This document shows, in pieces, positions 59,301 through 64,000 of a stretch of 64,000 nt of DNA. The translations under genes and the position numbers were made by a program. The DNA comes from Ceriagrion tenellum (taxonomy: Eukaryota > Arthropoda > Insecta > Odonata > Coenagrionidae): contig OY720636.1 of the NCBI GenBank assembly GCA_963169105.1, positions 104,222,539-104,286,538 of the forward strand, read 5' to 3'. Each line of letters begins with the position of its first letter. The first letter of the stretch is position 1. The notes below the pieces were generated by a model, which searched no databases, was not told where the DNA came from, and was given only the letters and a program-made list of their open reading frames with translations.

Positions 59301-60045
59301 AAAAAAACCTTTACGCGTGGACGATAAAAAACGTCTACCTAGAGCGTGTTTGATACAATAACTCTTGAATAATACTTAATACGTAAAAATTTTTTCTAAT
59401 TAACAATGTTTTATTTTAGGCTACAGTTTATTGCGTCAAAGCTAGGTACTTGATTATCTTGTACCCGAACGTTTTTATGCGCTAAGTAATAAGTTTTCAA
59501 AGACTGTAAGGTTTTACAAAATGTTTCTAAAAATTTTTATTGAATTTAACTGTTGTATTTTCAATTGGTATTTGCAAACAGACCTTCGAAAAGGAAATAT
59601 ATTAAAGTATTTGCCCTCGCAAAACATTTGCTCTGACAACTATCTGGAAACGCAACGTTAAAAGATCTATTAAATTATGGTTAAAATTCCGCTTTTATTC
59701 CCGCCAGACAAAACAGAGTTCTACTTAAATAGATATTAAGTATCTACTCCGATTAATGCAGCTTGGGAAAACATGAATAGTACTTAAAAATCATTGGAGG
59801 AACATAGTTTCCGGAATAGAATCCACCAACCTCAGGTTTCATACTGAGACTACCGGTTTGATCTCCATTGAGTCCGGTGGTTTTCCAGGTTCTCCTGTTT
59901 TCTTGACCATTTCATACTTTTCTTCGTCATTTCGGCAGAAGCCTTTTTTCGCATTTACTTCAAGTATATCCAAAACAGATGTCAAAACATTGGAAAATGA
60001 TTTATTTGGTTATTTAAAAATGCTTGTTCGGACGCATTCATGGCC
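59301..60045. other. No recognisable feature
   Basis: AT-rich; I see no gene or element. Confidence 0.55.
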
Positions 60046-60460
60046 GTTCTGAGCCGCATGCTGGCTGCGGGTCGGACACACCTGATCGAATCTTTCGCGT
60101 TGCATTCTGGCGCTTCTCTTCTCGCCGGTTGATTGCATTGGGTCCGCACGTGTTGGTTGGTCCATGGGCCCGGCTCGCGGCTGTATCGTGTCGGGTATTG
60201 CGGAGGGGAGTGGTGTGGAGGGGTTACGTTGGGTGGGGCAAGGACGCTCCACTTCCGCTACGCCCCGGGGCGAGGCCGGCACGAAAAGTCGCCTCGGTTC
60301 TCTCTCGTTGCACCCGCGAACGGAGACCGGTCCCCGGCTTGGTTCCCCGAAAACCACATACCGAAACAAGAACCAGCGTTGAACTATGCCTTCTTTGGGC
60401 CGGATTGGGAAACTCCCCCGTGGCCGGCAATTTTACGACATTCCCTGACTGTAAGCGTCA
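60046..60460. other. GC-rich patch without a recognised gene
   Basis: The most GC- and CpG-rich part of the window. It is open in three plus-strand frames (161, 116 and 72 codons) and two minus-strand frames (119 and 68), which is what composition alone would give. No product is recognisable. A regulatory CpG region or a first exon is possible but unsupported. Confidence 0.4.
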
Positions 60461-62299
60461 GGTCGAGACATTTCTTTTTTTAAGTCTGCTTTCAGAGTGT
60501 CGTACATAAATGGAGATGCCAGTAGATCACTGAGGAGTTAGGTAGATCGTGCGTGATAATAATTAGCAGTATCTTTCTTTTTTTCTAATTTCAAGATGAC
60601 CATATTTCTCGGTTCAACGGCCTAGAATTGCTGAGGTGTAGCTAACTACTGCTTGAAAAGGTCAAATGGCTGTCTGGCTTAGTGCCGGTTGGTGATCTTT
60701 CGGAATTTCAAGACAAAATGACTCATTATTCCATTTATTTTGGTTTCCCTTTAGTTATATCATTTTTTCATGCTATCAGAAGTTTCTATATGCTGAAGCA
60801 TTTGATGTTTAGTATTTCCGCGTAAAGATTTCTTTTCAGTCTCTAGATTTTAATATGCTATGTCGTCATGAAAAACTCTTGGTTTATCCTTTTGCTGATT
60901 TAAGAAATTCGAAAAATCTATGCTGTATTTTCCGCGTTGAGTTAAGATTTGGTGAATTTTTACTATTCTCTCCTTCAAAGTAATACCACTTGAGATTAAT
61001 TCCGATAAGAAGTGTCCGCAAGTGGGTTACATAGCGGTTTTCCATATTACCCAGGTTCTCGTGGAGGATACCCTAGATTAATAATTCAGTGACATTTAGG
61101 AGTATTTAATGCAGATAAATTAAGCCTTAGCGTAGATATAGGTTGTGTTTCATTGTTAAACGCATAAGCAAAAAGATTCTCATTATGTGCACGTAAATTA
61201 AATAGCGCAAATTCTTTCGTATCCTTTGAAAGCTCAATTTTATATTTGAAAGAATAGCACGGTGAGAATAGCCCCATTTCTACTTCCACATTGAGCTAAT
61301 CATCTATGAATCATCGTACGTTTCCAAGATTCCATGCTAACGATGGTCATCGCAAGGAATCCCCGCCTCCTCCGTGTGAGAGAAAGTTGGTGAGTCTGGC
61401 AACGGGGCAGTCGTAGAAATCCAATGTCGACGATTACCTGAAATGAAGGAGCACGCAATGAAGGTCTGCCAGAATGAATGGTACTTGAAGTGGAATAACC
61501 GTTTCATAAACTCTGTAGCGTTTAATTGGTTCGATGGGGGCTTTGATAGTCTGGTAGGAGCCCGTATTTGATTGTAAACTTATCACGGACCATACGCCTC
61601 TGTTTTTTTACCGCTTGTTTTATGTTTACAACTTTATTTTAGGAGAAGATAACTGATTGGTATCCAACGCGAATTCCCGTGTTAACATCATTATCAATGC
61701 GGGCAATAAGGTGGTGAATCTCGCAAGGCCCTTGATTGCCAATGGTGTGAATAATTTAGTCAGTGTGATTAGTGGTAATTGAAAGTCTCAATTTTAATCC
61801 CATTATATAGGTCGCTTACCACACTATATGGTTTAAATTCCGATTTTATTATACATGAAAGCGTACGATGGTCTCTAGTACGTACTGTTTGTACTTAATC
61901 ATGGAAATTTTTTGTACTGCTTTGACTCCTAGCCAGAGATATGTTTATCTGAAGACTAAATGGTTAGGTGACGATCATGTTTTACTGTAGGTGCAGGTAA
62001 CGTTACGTCCTTCCCTCTCTAAATATTTGATTTGACGTGCAATCGACCTGCGACCTTAGGCGTACTGCACCATCGCGAACCATATGAGGGTGAATGGCCA
62101 TTATTTACGATCGTGAGTAATGGCCGTCATGGTTTGTGAGCCAAGGACCCACATAACGTGTTGAATAAAGTATCATTCTGCCCTTGAGTCAGTCGGCAAC
62201 ATTATGAGGGTGGGTAAAGAATCGGCGTGACCTAACCGGCCTCTGGCACCCGGCATTAAAAATGAGATTCGGCTTAAGTTGACTGCGTTATCCGCCTTA
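60461..62299. other. No recognisable gene; small inverted repeat
   Basis: A minor hairpin lies at about 62082-62142 (AACCAT...GGCCATTA, then TAATGGCC...ATGGTT). I see nothing else. Confidence 0.55.
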
Positions 62300-62505
62300 T
62301 GTTTTCCATTCTTGGTTTTGCCCGATAAGTTTACCCTTTAATTTCCTCTTCCAATATTGTTTTCAGTAGTCTTTTTCGTAAAGCATGCCTAATAAGTTTG
62401 TCTCTTCTTCGGTGAATTTTCATTGGCATCTGTCTCTCAGGTCTGCATAGGACTTCTTCATTGGTTTTAATTCCGCTCATTTGATCTTCATTCATTATTA
62501 TGTGG
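62300..62505 (-). pseudogene. RTE-like LINE C-terminal remnant
   Basis: On the minus strand it reads MSGIKTNEEVLCR, then RRRDKLIRHALRK, and ILEEEIKG before a stop. These are the NEEVL, RRR..I.H.LR and EG.I.G blocks of RTE C-termini. It is degraded. The part GAAGTCCTATGCAGACCTGA recurs, slightly changed, in the insert at 63197-63273. Confidence 0.65.
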
Positions 62506-62606
62506 GGCGTAATTAATGGATGGCCCTCTCTGATGTATTTTCAAAGAACCATGGAACTGGCCGCGCAGTAACTTCGTCGGAGTCACCCGCTAGTGATCTC
62601 ACAATT

Positions 62607-62756
62607 GTGAGAAATTCACAGTGAAAAAAATCATTCGCCTGGACTGGGAATCAAACCCCTCGATTTCGCGCCGAGTGTTCTAACCAATTAAGCTACCCAG
62701 TCGTTCTGGGTTCGATTACCAGTCCAGGCGAATGGGTTTTCCACTGTGAATTTCAC
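62607..62756 (-). repeat. Fold-back tRNA-derived repeat
   Basis: On the minus strand 62704-62640 is tRNA-like: TAGCTTAATTGGTTAGA (A box) and GGGTTTGATTCCC (B box), with a CTCGG/TCGAG anticodon-stem-like pair. The half containing the B box (62607-62658) is repeated in inverted orientation at 62708-62756, with about five mismatches over 50 bp, so the whole can fold on itself. U33 of a normal anticodon loop is missing. It is a tRNA-derived repeat, not a working tRNA gene. Confidence 0.65.
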
Positions 62757-63167
62757 GTAACTCTGATGTAGTTCGAGCGAGACTCTTCCAGTCATTACGA
62801 AGACACAATCCGTATTTTATTTTATAGTATAAGTGGCTGTGAGATCTGTGAAAATAAGATGTGTATATTCATTTTGGCGTGAAGTTTTTATGGCTGAACG
62901 TCTCAGTAATTAAATAAATGTGTATATTTTAGGCTTTAACTTAGTTGTTTCAGTCCGTATGCTGAAAACGTCAACGCTAATGTTATTTTGGTGGTTTTGT
63001 CAAACGTTTTGCTATGATTTATAAGTTGATTTGTAAACATTGACATGAGAAACATGAGAAAACATACATATTATGCATCGCTGCATTTCTTACGAGATCG
63101 GTGCGTCAGAACTCTCTACAAGTAACAGCCGTTCCATTTCTAACGGAAAACTTTTTTTTTAAGATTT

Positions 63168-63395
63168 CATCTACATTGCGAAATTCCGTGCAAGCCCGAT
63201 CTCAGGTCTTCGTAGGACTTCTTAATTGGTCTTTCTCAGTTAGCCAGCTACATTTCGTCCATCAAGCGTAGTGAAGCCACCACTAGGGTGTATGGTAGAG
63301 GGTGATTCCACACCAGGCATGCGCCACTCATCCCAGTTCAAATCTGAACCGCACACTCTCCCCCGGCTGCTAAGCACAGGGCAAAAGCAGTCAGG
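63168..63395 (-). mobile_element. CR1-like LINE 3' tail, subfamily 2, with a nested RTE fragment
   Basis: On the minus strand the UTR (CTTTTGCCCTGTGCTTAGCA region) matches the copy at 47502-47975. The end has GGTG-TGGAAT-CACC, then the hairpin II region and a GTAGATG tail. Hairpin II is interrupted by a 77-bp insert at 63197-63273 flanked by AAGCC (63192-63196 and 63274-63278). The insert resembles the RTE remnant at 62300-62505. Confidence 0.8.
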
Positions 63396-63399
63396 ATAA

Positions 63400-64000
63400 C
63401 TATTTGCATCACGAAGGGTAGTTCGATAAGTGGCTTATGTTTTGGCACCGTCAGAAAGATAAAATTTCTGCCTCAGCGATGCGGGTTAGTAGGTGAATTG
63501 ATTTTTATGCCAAAATTATGAAAAAATGAATTTTATATGAATTGATATCTTGTCCAGATTACCTGGATCAATCCGTGCCATCCCTAATTCCGACGCTCTT
63601 GTCGCCAAGCCGATCGAAGCGGCAGGAAGGTGGCGCTATTGATGAGAATGCGTCGCGCGTGGACGGTCGCCGCTCTTTTTTTCGGCAACTGCGCTCTGAT
63701 TGGCGCACGGTTCGTTGCGAGAGGGAAAGAATCGGCGCCTGATTGATGATGAGTCGGCAGGCTGAGGGAGTGGCGCTCGGATTCGCCCGGTGCCCTTGGG
63801 AGAGAAGAAGTGGGCCGACGCACGGCGCTTTCCACCGCCTCGCCTCTTCTCGCTTGCTAACTAACGTGTCTCCACGCCGTTCTCCTTCGTCTGCGTGGCG
63901 ATCCCGCGTTGTGCTCGCACATCCAGATCGCCCCGACCTGTGATTTTGGTCCCATGGCGTTGCATAGTTTAGATCTTGGGTGGCCAACCCGCGGCCCGCC
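63400..64000. other. No recognised gene; GC-rich patch at 63580-63930
   Basis: The GC-rich patch is open on both strands (139 codons on minus, 66 on plus) with no recognisable product. It may continue beyond the window. Confidence 0.4.

Noticed and set aside
60024..60509. 161-codon plus-strand open frame
   Set aside because: It lies in the most GC-rich patch, where four other frames on both strands are also open. The product has no recognisable domain.
62640..62704. Functional tRNA gene on the minus strand
   Set aside because: The anticodon loop lacks the normal U33 and the sequence is part of a fold-back repeat, so a tRNA-derived repeat is more likely.

Overview
This window looks like non-coding DNA from an animal nuclear genome, most likely an arthropod. 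It is AT-rich, no open reading frame longer than about 180 codons lies outside a transposon, and there are no bacterial-style gene clusters or ribosome binding sites. The transposon mix (CR1-like and RTE-like LINEs, tRNA-derived SINEs, short inverted-repeat elements) fits an arthropod, but the species cannot be fixed from sequence alone. I recognise no host protein gene and no intact functional RNA gene. The window is intergenic, or part of one or more large introns.

Layout. 1-11.8 kb: mostly unrecognised sequence with one SINE-like region and three composite repeats (829-1237, 3199-3550, 4945-5396). 11.8-21 kb: a short CR1-like LINE with an 11-bp target duplication (11845-12441), SINE-like regions, then a 1.9-kb CR1-like LINE (18275-20210) inserted inside an older LINE (18063-18274 and 20211-20600), followed by a fold-back element. 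22.3-23.2 kb: an inverted-repeat element with TAA flanks and an RTE remnant. 25.6-28.6 kb: an RTE remnant split by a 154-bp insertion that carries a hammerhead-ribozyme-like motif, then an inverted-repeat transposon that received two later LINE insertions. 35-42.4 kb: two more copies of that transposon (one inside an RTE remnant), a tandem duplication that trapped a 107-bp hairpin insertion, and a second hammerhead-like hairpin. 45.7-51.9 kb: CR1 tails, two oppositely oriented copies of a hairpin-ended repeat, a perfect 26-bp palindrome, SINE and RTE pieces. 53.7-64 kb: another CR1 copy, tRNA-like regions, GC-rich patches, a fold-back tRNA-derived repeat and a nested CR1/RTE tail.

How the parts work together. 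These are layers of selfish elements, not a pathway. The CR1-like family has been active recently: several copies are nearly identical and three keep target duplications. Its subfamilies share a 3' end made of two RNA hairpins with paired base changes, the likely docking site for the reverse transcriptase. The most unusual items are the hammerhead-like elements, which suggest small ribozyme-bearing retroelements related to Penelope-like elements or retrozymes.
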